DNA of 64,000 bases from JACPPO01 sp965262505 (GTDB taxonomy: Bacteria > Acidobacteriota > Vicinamibacteria > Vicinamibacterales > UBA2999), in NCBI GenBank assembly GCA_965262505.1, contig CBDHFM010000030.1:744001-808000 (forward strand), read 5' to 3'. Shown piece after piece: positions 53,416 through 61,727 of this stretch (position 1 is the first letter of the stretch; each line of letters begins with the position of its first letter). Made by a program: the position numbers and the translations under genes. The notes below the pieces were generated by a model. It did not search any database. It was given only the letters and a program-made list of their open reading frames with translations, and was not told the origin of the DNA.

Positions 53416-53931
53416 TCATGACCGTGTGGCGGCCGCGTACCCGCAGTGCCGAACATAGTTGCGGCATTCGTCAGGGCTGAAGTGCGCCAAGCACTCGCCG
53501 AGGAACGGCCAGAGCGTCTCGGTGCTGCGACAGCGAGCGGTGCGAACGAGGGCCTTGAGCTTCGCGAAGCAGAGCTCGATGGGATTGAGGTCCGGGCTGT
53601 AGGGTGGCAAGTACCAGAGGGTGGCCCCGGCGGCCTGGATGGCGCGTTGGATGCCGGCGACCTTGTGGGCCCCGAGATTGTCGGCAATGACGATGTCGCC
53701 GGGCTGCAGGGTCGGCACCAGGATCTGTTCGATGTAGGCGCGGAAGCTCTCGCCATCGATCGCGCCGTCGAAGACCCCCGGTGCGGTCAGCCCCGTGACC
53801 CGCAACGCGGCGAGAAACGTGCTGGCCTGCCAGCGCCCGCAGGGGGCGTGGTCGTGGACGCGCGCGCCGCGCGGTGCCCGGCCGTACCGCCGAAGCAGAT
53901 TGGTGGTGATGCCGGTTTCGTCCAGAAACAC
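53416..53931 (-). CDS. IS630 OrfB (DDE part), copy B
   Basis: 171 residues, as in copy A with one visible change (GITTN for GSTTN). DDE residues all present. Confidence 0.88.
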   Translation of the reverse strand: MFLDETGITTNLLRRYGRAPRGARVHDHAPCGRWQASTFLAALRVTGLTAPGVFDGAIDGESFRAYIEQILVPTLQPGDIVIADNLGAHKVAGIQRAIQAAGATLWYLPPYSPDLNPIELCFAKLKALVRTARCRSTETLWPFLGECLAHFSPDECRNYVRHCGYAAATRS

Positions 53932-53992
53932 GAGGTGGGCGACATCCCAGGTCGGCGCCGCCGCGTGCCACGCGACCCGCGCGGCCGCGACG

Positions 53993-54355
53993 TCAGGCCG
54001 ATCGTGTTCGGACGGGCGGACCGTGTTTTTTAACGGTCAGGCCGAGGGCCCGCACGGCGCGCCAGACCGTCGGCACACTCGCGGGCGTGGCGAGGGCGTC
54101 CTTCAGCTCAGCCAGCGTGCGATCCGGGTGCGCCGCAATCAGCGCGGCCAAGGTGTGTAGGTGCGGCTCAAGCATGCCGCGCCGTCCATGTCGCTGGACG
54201 CGAGGCGCCACCTCGCCCGTGTCGCGCCGCCGCTGTTTCAGTAGCCGCACCCACGACCCGCTCACGCGGTACTTCGCCGCCACCTCGGCCGCCGTCATCC
54301 CGGCATCGCTGTCGAGGAGCGCCCGCTCTCGCAGATCCATCGAATAGGCACGCAT
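53993..54355 (-). CDS. IS630 OrfA (HTH part), copy B
   Basis: 120 residues, same as copy A. Joined to OrfB by frameshift at the A6 run. Confidence 0.85.
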   Translation of the reverse strand: MRAYSMDLRERALLDSDAGMTAAEVAAKYRVSGSWVRLLKQRRRDTGEVAPRVQRHGRRGMLEPHLHTLAALIAAHPDRTLAELKDALATPASVPTVWRAVRALGLTVKKHGPPVRTRSA

Positions 54356-54429
54356 CGGGCCTCCTGCATCGGTGCGCGCAGAAGTACCACGACCGCCCCA
54401 GGTAGTACAAGGCCTATTTGAAAAGCGCT

Positions 54430-54543
54430 TTAGGCGAGCAGGTTTTCTAACGGTGGTTCATTCTGCGAGCATCCAGCCGTGCTGAGCATCGAGAGACTGA
54501 GGGCGGCGACTGCGACGGTGATGCACACGGCGGGGCAACTCAT
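54430..54543 (-). CDS. Possible small lipoprotein
   Basis: 37 codons: MSCPAVCITVAVAALSLSML then STAGCSQNEPPLENLLA. Lipobox TAGC with Cys at residue 25. Before the IS630 insertion its stop (TAG) overlapped the convergent receptor stop within CTAG; both were rebuilt as TAA by the insertion. Entericidin-like in size. Real expression is unproven. Confidence 0.45.
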   Translation of the reverse strand: MSCPAVCITVAVAALSLSMLSTAGCSQNEPPLENLLA

Positions 54544-54693
54544 GCGTCCCGTCAGTCGATGAAGCGGAGGGGCGAGTTCACGAACTGTCTGTCTTTCAGG
54601 GATTACCGACCCTTATAGGGTAGCCGTCCTATATCCCGGCCGCAGTTCACCGCGCGCTGGTAGGCACCTGCACCGCCTCGGTCCTCGCCCGTG

Positions 54694-54745
54694 TGTCGCA
54701 AACGACCGTTTACGACACATGCGGATCGGCTACAGCGGTCGTTCT
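54694..54745 (+). promoter_or_regulatory. res/tnpR module d
   Basis: Palindrome 54694-54717 and ATGCGGATCGGCTAC, then unrelated sequence. Upstream sequence is unlike that of the other modules. Confidence 0.65.
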
Positions 54746-54855
54746 GGTCGGCTGGGTGTTCCGCAGTGGCCGCGCCGCTTGGTCTGGCGTCCGATAACCT
54801 GCGCGCCGGCATCGCGGCTGCGTGCGCTCGGCCCGCACCCAGGGGTGCCTGGGCC

Positions 54856-54945
54856 GCGTCGTCGTCGTCGAGCCGGTTGCGCAGCCGCTTGACGTAGGCG
54901 CGCACGATCTTGTGGGTTGCCGTGGACGCGTCCTGCCAAGACATT
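54856..54945 (-). pseudogene. Second winged-helix response-regulator scrap
   Basis: Codes IVRAYVKRLRNRLDDDD, matching IVRAYVKRLRHRLGDDAD of the protein at 45535. A diverged relative, cut on both sides. 54946-55096 holds only the leader of the protease gene. Confidence 0.6.
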
Positions 54946-55096
54946 ATGAAGTAGTAATTCGCGCATTGTTAGCGCAAATTACCTAAGAATAGGCTCTATT
55001 GTCACGCAATATTGGGTAAGATTACACCACCCTGGTCGCCCCCAGACGAGGGCAAGACGATCACCAGCACGCCCTGAGATCAGATAGAGGACTTTC

Positions 55097-57145
55097 ATGC
55101 AGTTCTGCGTTCGTTTCGTTCGCCTTCGTCTGTTCGTCGTGCCCGTTCTTCTAGCGGCTCTCGCGCCGGCGTTGCCGGCGGTCGCCCAGGATGTTCCGGG
55201 AGATTTCGGGATGTTCCTGCCGGTGGATGCGGCCGGGTCGGAATTCGTAGGTCTGGCGGCCCGGTCGCTGACCGGGGATCCGCTCGTTGTTCGGGCACGG
55301 CGCGTCGGCATTGATTTCGAGGCGTTTGCGCCGCTCACCGACGTCCTCGAACGCGGTGCGGCACTTCCGGTTTTGCGGTTGAATCTCTTCGAGAACGTCG
55401 TAGTCGAGTCGCTGGTCGAGTCGGTGGACCTCACGGCGTCGGGGTACTCGTGGTCGGGCGGCGTTACCGGCGACCCGATGGGGTCGGTGGCGATGGCGGT
55501 GAACGGTGACGTGGTGAGCGGGGTCGTGCGGACTCGGGGGCGGGTATACATGATCCGGAGCGAAGGCTCAGGGCAGTACTCCATCCGCGAGGTCGACCGG
55601 TCCGGGTTGCCGGAGGGTGCTCAGCCGCTCGTTCCACGCTCGTTGGTGGAGTTGGATCCGGCGCCAGCGGCGTTCGTCGACGATCCGGGCCGTGTTGACA
55701 TCGCGGTCTTTTACACGCCGGCCGCGCAGCGGGACGCGGGCGGAACGGACGAGATCAACGCCTTAATCGACGCGTGGATTGCGGACACCAACGGGGCGTA
55801 CTTGCGGAGCGACATTCAGCACCGGCTGAACCTGGTGCTGCGGGAGCAGGTTTCCTACACCGAGGGCGAGGACAGCGAGGACAACTCCGTCATCAAGCAG
55901 GCGCTCGACTGTCTCATCGAGGAAGACGACGATTGCCTCGACGCGGTGCATGCTCGCCGCGAGAAGTATTCGTCGGATCTGGTTCACTTGATCGTGGGCG
56001 GGCCCTCCTCCGAGTACGCCTGCGGTAAAGCTGGTCTGACTGGCGACTTCGGGGTGTCCCATCTCGTCTGCGGCTCCGACACCTTCGCGCACGAGGTCGG
56101 GCACAACAGCGGCGCCAAGCACGATCGCTACGTGGAGTACGACGAGGAATGCGACACGGACCCGGAGACACCATGCTTCACCGACTTTCCGTCGGCGTAC
56201 GCCTACGGCTACGTCAACCAGATCGGCTTGCACGCGAGCGCCGCCCTAGAGGACCGCTGGAGAACGGTGATGGCGTACTATGATCAATGCTCCGAGGCGG
56301 AGGTGTTCTGCGCTCAATTGATGCGATTCTCCAACCCGGACCAGTCCTGGTACGGCGATCGGCTGGGCGTGTATGGAACGCACGAGCGGTCCTATAGCGA
56401 TGCCGCAGAAGCGGCGAGGATAGGTCCGGCGGACACGGCCCGAACGCATCGCGAGTTCGCCCACGATCTGGCCAACCGGATGGTCCGTGAGGCTCCGGAT
56501 CTGGTCGTGAAGGGACTCCAGTCGAGCCGGCTCCAGGCGGTGCCGGGGGCGTTGGTGCGCCTGAGCGCCGTCGTCGAGAACCTGGGAATTTCGACGGGCT
56601 ACGCGCCGGAGACCGCGGTGACGTGGTGCCGGGCGTCGCTGAGCGGCTGCTCGTCGTCGGTCGGGGTGCCGGCGGCGGTGCCGTACCTCGAATCGAACGG
56701 GCGGGCTCCGGTGTCGACCTCGTTCACGCTCCCCTCGTCGCGGGGATCGTACTCCTACCGGGCGTGTGTTTTGTTCACGCCGGGCGAGACGTTGACAGAG
56801 AACAACTGCTCAGAGACGGTGACGGTCGAAGTCGGCGTTGTCGATCTGCAGTTCTCAATGTCGCTCTCGACATACTCGGCGCTGGCGGGTGCGGAGGTCA
56901 CGATCGAGGGGGTCGTGCGTAACCGCGGGACGATTGGCTCGAGTGCTGGCCGACTGCGCTTCGTGACCCGCGATTCGGCGGGCGAGTTGGACTGGTTCGG
57001 TTCGCACTTCTTCCAGACGCTCGCGGCGGGCTCGTCGGCGACGTTCAAGACGACGTTCGAGGCTCCTGATGTTACTGCGACCATCAGTACTGGGCGTGCC
57101 TCTCGTCGTCGCACGTGGTGTTCCGTTGTGTTCAGGAGAACCTGA
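55097..57145 (+). CDS. Secreted reprolysin-like zinc metalloprotease
   Basis: 682 residues. Signal peptide to about residue 31 (APALPAVAQ). Propeptide-like region to about 185. Catalytic domain with VDIAVFYTPAAQRDAGG, and the zinc site HEVGHNSGAKHD at about residue 332 (HExxHxxGxxHD), followed by an AYGY/MAYYDQC Met-turn. Cysteine pairs fit the periplasm or outside. C-terminal CARDB-like repeats from about 475 (DLVVKGLQSSRLQAVPGALV; VDLQFSMSLSTYSALAGAEV). The last about 20 residues are out of frame: a one-base slip near 57085 hides a better ending (YWACLSSSHVVFRCVQENLS) that would stop at 57180. Catalytic part intact. Confidence 0.82.
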   Translation: MQFCVRFVRLRLFVVPVLLAALAPALPAVAQDVPGDFGMFLPVDAAGSEFVGLAARSLTGDPLVVRARRVGIDFEAFAPLTDVLERGAALPVLRLNLFENVVVESLVESVDLTASGYSWSGGVTGDPMGSVAMAVNGDVVSGVVRTRGRVYMIRSEGSGQYSIREVDRSGLPEGAQPLVPRSLVELDPAPAAFVDDPGRVDIAVFYTPAAQRDAGGTDEINALIDAWIADTNGAYLRSDIQHRLNLVLREQVSYTEGEDSEDNSVIKQALDCLIEEDDDCLDAVHARREKYSSDLVHLIVGGPSSEYACGKAGLTGDFGVSHLVCGSDTFAHEVGHNSGAKHDRYVEYDEECDTDPETPCFTDFPSAYAYGYVNQIGLHASAALEDRWRTVMAYYDQCSEAEVFCAQLMRFSNPDQSWYGDRLGVYGTHERSYSDAAEAARIGPADTARTHREFAHDLANRMVREAPDLVVKGLQSSRLQAVPGALVRLSAVVENLGISTGYAPETAVTWCRASLSGCSSSVGVPAAVPYLESNGRAPVSTSFTLPSSRGSYSYRACVLFTPGETLTENNCSETVTVEVGVVDLQFSMSLSTYSALAGAEVTIEGVVRNRGTIGSSAGRLRFVTRDSAGELDWFGSHFFQTLAAGSSATFKTTFEAPDVTATISTGRASRRRTWCSVVFRRT

Positions 57146-57180
57146 GTGTCGTTTCGTCTTCGGCCCTAGCGCCAAGATGA

Positions 57181-58079
57181 CATGGCAGGTTGTCCGTTCT
57201 GGGCCGGACGTTTACTTTCCGGTCACCGGGACTCAGAGTGAGGTTTGTCCATTCATACGGACCATCCAGCACGTCATCGTCGGCCTGGCTCTGTGTATCA
57301 CAGGGAATACTCTGGGATCGTGAATCTTGGAATACATTTCTAGCCCGGCTGCCGCGGGCTTCGAGTCCGGTGCGTAAGCGCCGGATGTCCCGACATAGGA
57401 GGTCAGAGCCGGCAGTGGGATGGCCGGCTGTCCCTCCCGGTCCCGTGGATCCTGTCGCCGGTGGAGAGTTGCAGCAGCGGGCGCAGCACGCCCTGGCAGT
57501 GCTGTGCGCGGTCTCGCGCGCGGGTACTGCGGCGCTCGCCGGACGGCGTCCTTGCCTGCCTGTCGTAAACGACCGTTTACGACACACGCTGATCGGCTCC
57601 GGGCTCGAGAGGAATGCGTGCAACGGTGGAAGATCATTCACGCCGCGCGAACAATACCACGTGCGACTCGCATATTTGCGACATGCGGACGAGGGACGAG
57701 GACTATTCGTAGCACGCCTCCCCCAACGGCCAGCCGCAATATTCCCAGTCGCTGGACCTGCAGCGCCACAGCCCCGGCCAAGCCCACCAACGCCGCCCCC
57801 GCGAGTCAACAAGCACTCGCGCGGCGTGAGCAGGGCATCCGGAGCGGCGACCGGCAGATTTGGCTTGAGGCGGGGGCGTTGACCGTCTCTTGTCTCTTCG
57901 AGACCTACACGCCTGTCTTCCCAATGCCGACGATACGAAATGTTATCGTGCGTCACACTGCGCGGGGCGTGCGGGAAGGGCGACTGGCGAGGCCACCAGC
58001 GAGCTTCGCCTCGGCGTGGAAGCGCTGGAACGGATGCTTGAGGAGAGGTCCATCCCGAAAAATATTTAAAGGCTTTCCA
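57181..58079 (+). other. Non-coding stretch with res/tnpR module e
   Basis: Palindrome at 57561-57584, the only copy with perfect 11-base arms. The resolvase start is mutated (ACG for ATG). The later block TCCCAGTCGCTGGACCTGCAG lies at 57749, about 120 bases further than normal, so something was inserted between. The upstream 60 bases resemble those of module b. Long frames here look non-coding. Confidence 0.6.
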
Positions 58080-61000
58080 ATGCCAGATGAACCACGAACC
58101 GCTTGCCTCGCTCGCGCTGCGGCGGTACTGCTGCTGACGCTCGCGGCACTCGCCGCAAGCGTTCCTGATGCACACGCGCAAACAAACACCGAAACACGGT
58201 ACGAGGTGGGTGACGTGATCACCACCATGCCAACTGGAATCTGGTCTCCTGACCGGCTCAGCGGCGGCGTCGCGTTCAGGTTCGTCGACGGCAAGGCGGA
58301 CATCCGCTTCGGCAACGGCGGGCTTATCGAAGAGAATGGCTACAGATACACGTGTGAGAGTGCCGGAGGTTGCCACGTCAATGACCGGGAGGTAGACGCC
58401 GGGACGATTGTGGAAATCTTTAGCGGTGACCAGCCGGACCCAGACCCGGATCCAGACCCGGACCCTGGAGTGGGCGGCGTCTGCAGCCGCACCCGGCAGG
58501 TGCGTGATGCGATCGTGGCGGCGTCACCCGTGACAACTTGCAGCGCCGTGACGGACGCGCACTTGGCGGCGATTCCGGAGCTGAATCTCCCCTCGGCCGC
58601 CATTACCTCCCTACAGGCTGAGGATTTTGCCGGGCTGTCGGCGCTGGAATATCTCATTCTGTACGACAACCAACTGAGCAGCCTGCCGGCGGGTGTGTTT
58701 GCCGGGCTGTCGGCGCTGAGGTGGCTCCAGCTGGACAGCAACCAACTAAGCAGCCTGCCGGCTGGCGTGTTTGCCGGGCTGTCGACGCTGGAAGTGCTCT
58801 ATCTGTACAGCAACCAACTGAGCAGCTTGCCGGCGGGTGTGTTTGCCGGGCTGTCGGCGCTGGAAGTGCTCCAGTTGTTTGACAACCAACTGAGCAGCCT
58901 GCCGGAAGGCGTGTTTGCCGGGCTGTCGGCGCTGATGGGGCTCGATCTGGATGACAACCCTGTCGATCCACTGCCGGTCACGGTTTCCCTGGTCTCGGCC
59001 GGGACTGGTGCATTCAAGGCCACCGTCCACACGGGCGCGCCGTTCAATATGGTGGTGCCGGTCAGCGTCACGAACGGCGTGATCGACGGCGGGGCAACCA
59101 CCGTCACGATTCCCACCGGCAGCGTGGAGATCGGCCCGCTCGCGGTGACCCGCACGCCCGGCGCCACGGGGGCAGTGACCGCAGACATCGGAACGCTTCC
59201 GGGGTTACCCACTAATGTGGATCCCGGGGGCCCACTTCGTCATCGGGGCTATGCGCTTGTCAAATCCGCCGACTTACCGCTGGAGGTCATTGCGACCATC
59301 GTGCCGGGTCCACCGAAGGCGCTAACGGCGACTGCCGGGGACACCCAGGTGACGCTGGAGTGGAGTATCCCGACGAATAACGGCGACAGCGCGATCATCC
59401 GCTACGAGTACATGCATGAAAACAAAGCATGGACATCCACGGGGGGGACCGGGACCAGCTACACCGTCACCGACCTGACCAACGGCCAGAGCTATACCTT
59501 CGAGGTGCGGGCGGTGAACACGCAGGGGGCGGGTCCCGCCGCGCGCGTGACGGCCACGCCGGCCGCCCCTGGAGCCGGATTGGCGCCGGCGGATCAGGCG
59601 GCGTTCGACAGTCTGGCTGTCGGGAAGCAGATAGTGAACCCTGTTTCGGACGGTAGGCTGGTCTTTCTTTCTCCCGGCCGCATCCGGGAGTTTGACCAAG
59701 GCGAGTCCTACGACGGCGACTATCAGTATGTAAATACCGGTGAAAATACGGGGACCCTCACGTACACCTATGACGTGACAGGCAACACCCCCGACGTCGA
59801 AAAGTCGGTGATCGAGTTTACGTTCACGTCAATGACCGCGGGCACGGCCGTCTATACCTATACCGAGCGCGGGTCACCGCCTGAAACGGTCAGACTGAGT
59901 TTCGAGTTTATTAACGCACCAGCGGAACCGGTGGTTGAGGGCGACCGTGCGGTGCTCGAGGAGTTCTACGACGCGACGAACGGGGCGAACTGGTCCAGCA
60001 GCACGAACTGGAAGACGGAGGCGCTGCTGGGTGACTGGGTCGGGGTGAAGACGGACGCGAGCGGCCGGGTTGCAGAGCTGCATCTCAGGGAAAACCAGTT
60101 GAGCGGGTCGATCCCGAGCAGCCTGGGGAACCTATCCAACCTCGAATATCTGGATCTCTGGGAAAACCAGTTAAGCGGGTCGATCCCGAGCAGCCTGGGG
60201 ACCCTGTCCAACCTCCAAGCGCTGGATCTTTCGTTCAACCAGTTGAGCGGGTCGATCCCGATCAGTCTGGGGACCCTGTCCAACCTCCAAGTGCTGTCTC
60301 TGTCGGCCGGCAACGACGAACTGTGCGCGCCGAATGACGAAGCGTTTCAGGCGTGGTTGAAGAGCATAGGAGATCTGCGTTGGACTGGCCCGACATGCAC
60401 GGCGGACGTGGTGCAGCCGAAGCCTGAGGATGAGGTGCAGGCGACTGTCGAGGCGGCGGTGGCGGCCGGCGGGGGGTTGCGGGCCGGTGGTCCCCCCGTG
60501 ACGATCGACATGAGCACCCTGTTCTCGTTCGGCGCGGGAGGCAACGCGGATACCGACTACGCTGCGCAGTCATCCGACCCGGCGTTGGTCTTGGCGGAGG
60601 TGACGGACGAGCGCCTGGTACTCACCCCTGGCAACGCGCTGCCTGCCGGGGCGTCCTCGAGTCTGGCGGTGGGCGCGACGGAGACGTTGGATGGCGACCC
60701 GGCGCGGGCCACGATCACGGTGACCGCGGTGCGGGCGGGTGAGATGGCCGAAGTCGAGTTCACGGTCGAGGTCGAGGCGGCGCCGGCGGACGAGCCCACG
60801 CCGACCATGTTGACCCTGAGCGCGGCCCCGGCTCCGGCCGAAGGCGGGAACCCAGTGACGGTGACCGCGACGCTCGACAACCCGGCCACGGCGAACGGCC
60901 TGACGGTGACGCTGACGACGAGCGGCACGGCGACGCTCGACACCGACTACACGCTGTCCTCGACCACGATCACCCTCGCCGCGGGCGAGACGGTGGGCAC

Positions 61001-61244
61001 GGTGACGATCACGATCACCGACGACGCCGAGGACGACGACGGCGAAACCATCGTCATTGACGCCGAGAGCACGAGCCCGGCGCTGACCGCCGAGCCACTC
61101 ACCCTCACCATCGAGGACAACGACGTGACGCCGGTGCCGGCGCTCCCGCTCGGCGGCGCGATGTTGCTCGGACTGCTGCTCACGTTGCTCGGAGCCGTGC
61201 GGATGCGCATGCGGGATCGCACAGACATTGCGCAGAGCTACTGA
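58080..61244 (+). CDS. Large surface protein with two kinds of leucine-rich repeats, FnIII, Calx-beta and C-terminal anchor
   Basis: 1054 residues from the ATG at 58080 (AAAGG site); codons upstream to 57420 are open but non-coding. Signal peptide to about 37 (PDAHAQ). A (DP)n linker at about 120-130. Four to five 24-residue repeats at about 183-285 (FAGLSALEYLILYDNQLSSL), receptor-like LRRs. A fibronectin-III-like domain at about 405-497. Three to four plant-type LRRs at about 667-745 (LSGSIPSSLGNLSNLEYLDL) preceded by the LRRNT-like ATNGANWSSSTNWKTEALLG. A Calx-beta-like domain at about 905-1012 (EGGNPVTVTATLDNP, DTDYTLSSTTITLAAGE). Tail VPALPL, membrane helix, RMRMRDR. Probably displayed at the surface for adhesion or binding. 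Confidence 0.8.
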   Translation: MPDEPRTACLARAAAVLLLTLAALAASVPDAHAQTNTETRYEVGDVITTMPTGIWSPDRLSGGVAFRFVDGKADIRFGNGGLIEENGYRYTCESAGGCHVNDREVDAGTIVEIFSGDQPDPDPDPDPDPGVGGVCSRTRQVRDAIVAASPVTTCSAVTDAHLAAIPELNLPSAAITSLQAEDFAGLSALEYLILYDNQLSSLPAGVFAGLSALRWLQLDSNQLSSLPAGVFAGLSTLEVLYLYSNQLSSLPAGVFAGLSALEVLQLFDNQLSSLPEGVFAGLSALMGLDLDDNPVDPLPVTVSLVSAGTGAFKATVHTGAPFNMVVPVSVTNGVIDGGATTVTIPTGSVEIGPLAVTRTPGATGAVTADIGTLPGLPTNVDPGGPLRHRGYALVKSADLPLEVIATIVPGPPKALTATAGDTQVTLEWSIPTNNGDSAIIRYEYMHENKAWTSTGGTGTSYTVTDLTNGQSYTFEVRAVNTQGAGPAARVTATPAAPGAGLAPADQAAFDSLAVGKQIVNPVSDGRLVFLSPGRIREFDQGESYDGDYQYVNTGENTGTLTYTYDVTGNTPDVEKSVIEFTFTSMTAGTAVYTYTERGSPPETVRLSFEFINAPAEPVVEGDRAVLEEFYDATNGANWSSSTNWKTEALLGDWVGVKTDASGRVAELHLRENQLSGSIPSSLGNLSNLEYLDLWENQLSGSIPSSLGTLSNLQALDLSFNQLSGSIPISLGTLSNLQVLSLSAGNDELCAPNDEAFQAWLKSIGDLRWTGPTCTADVVQPKPEDEVQATVEAAVAAGGGLRAGGPPVTIDMSTLFSFGAGGNADTDYAAQSSDPALVLAEVTDERLVLTPGNALPAGASSSLAVGATETLDGDPARATITVTAVRAGEMAEVEFTVEVEAAPADEPTPTMLTLSAAPAPAEGGNPVTVTATLDNPATANGLTVTLTTSGTATLDTDYTLSSTTITLAAGETVGTVTITITDDAEDDDGETIVIDAESTSPALTAEPLTLTIEDNDVTPVPALPLGGAMLLGLLLTLLGAVRMRMRDRTDIAQSY

Positions 61245-61447
61245 GTGGAACCCTCGAACACATCCTGGCGCTGGGCAAGCGCCTCAACGTAGGCGGTGGC
61301 TCGACTCGGGAACGGCGGCGGGGATGTAGGCAACGGCACGCGATGCCGGGCTGCCTGACCGACGCATTACGCAGCTCGAGGAGAGGGTCGCCAAGCAGAC
61401 CGAGGTGGAAGGGTTGCGGGATCGCACGAACATTGCGCGTGGCCGTG
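61245..61447 (+). repeat. Duplicated 3' segment, copy 1
   Basis: About 200 bases after the LRR gene stop (GTGGAACCCTCGAACACATC ...) are repeated almost exactly at 63263-63465 after the Calx-beta protease gene. The homology includes the preceding gene ends and runs into the res module. Confidence 0.85.
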
Positions 61448-61727
61448 TGTCGCAAACGACCGTTTACGACACATGCTGGTCGGCTACGCCCGCGTCTCGA
61501 AGGCGGACGGCTCCCAGTCGCTGGACCTGCAGCGCGACGCGTTGCAGGCCGCGGGCGTCGACGCCGTCCACGTCTACCACGACTTCGCGTCCGGCGTCCG
61601 CGACGACCGCCCGGGATTCGACAGCTGCGTGCGCGCGCTCCGAACGGGCGACGTGCGCGTCGTCTGGAAGCTCGACCGCCTCGGCCGCCCCCTCGCCTTC
61701 CGACAGCGACTTATGATTGTCGCATGA
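61448..61727 (+). pseudogene. res/tnpR module f with longest resolvase fragment
   Basis: Palindrome 61448-61471, ATG 61473. The frame MLIGYARVSKADGSQSLDLQ, RDALQAAGVDAVHVYHDFAS, VRALRTGDVRVVWKLDRLGR keeps the catalytic Ser of YARVS and the WKLDRLGR helix, then breaks off after about 73 codons. It lacks the rest of the catalytic domain and the DNA-binding helices. Identifies the repeated module as a Hin/TnpR-type serine recombinase. Confidence 0.8.

Larger units (their letters stand above)
53408..54430 (-). mobile_element. IS630-family element, copy B
   Basis: Ends AAGCGTTTTTCATGACC at 53408 and, reversed, AAGCGCTTTTCAAATAGG at 54430, with TA at 53406-53407 and 54431-54432. Nearly identical to copy A (21289-22312), opposite orientation. 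Confidence 0.9.

Noticed and set aside
57420..58079. N-terminal extension of the LRR protein
   Set aside because: The open frame crosses a res palindrome and has no coding features. The signal peptide and ribosome site place the start at 58080.
58620..58935. Regular 72-base direct repeats resembling a CRISPR or satellite array
   Set aside because: They code in frame for 24-residue leucine-rich repeats with no unique spacers.
61343..61723. N-terminal extension of the Calx-beta metalloprotease
   Set aside because: It overlaps the resolvase fragment in another frame. The signal peptide begins at 61724.
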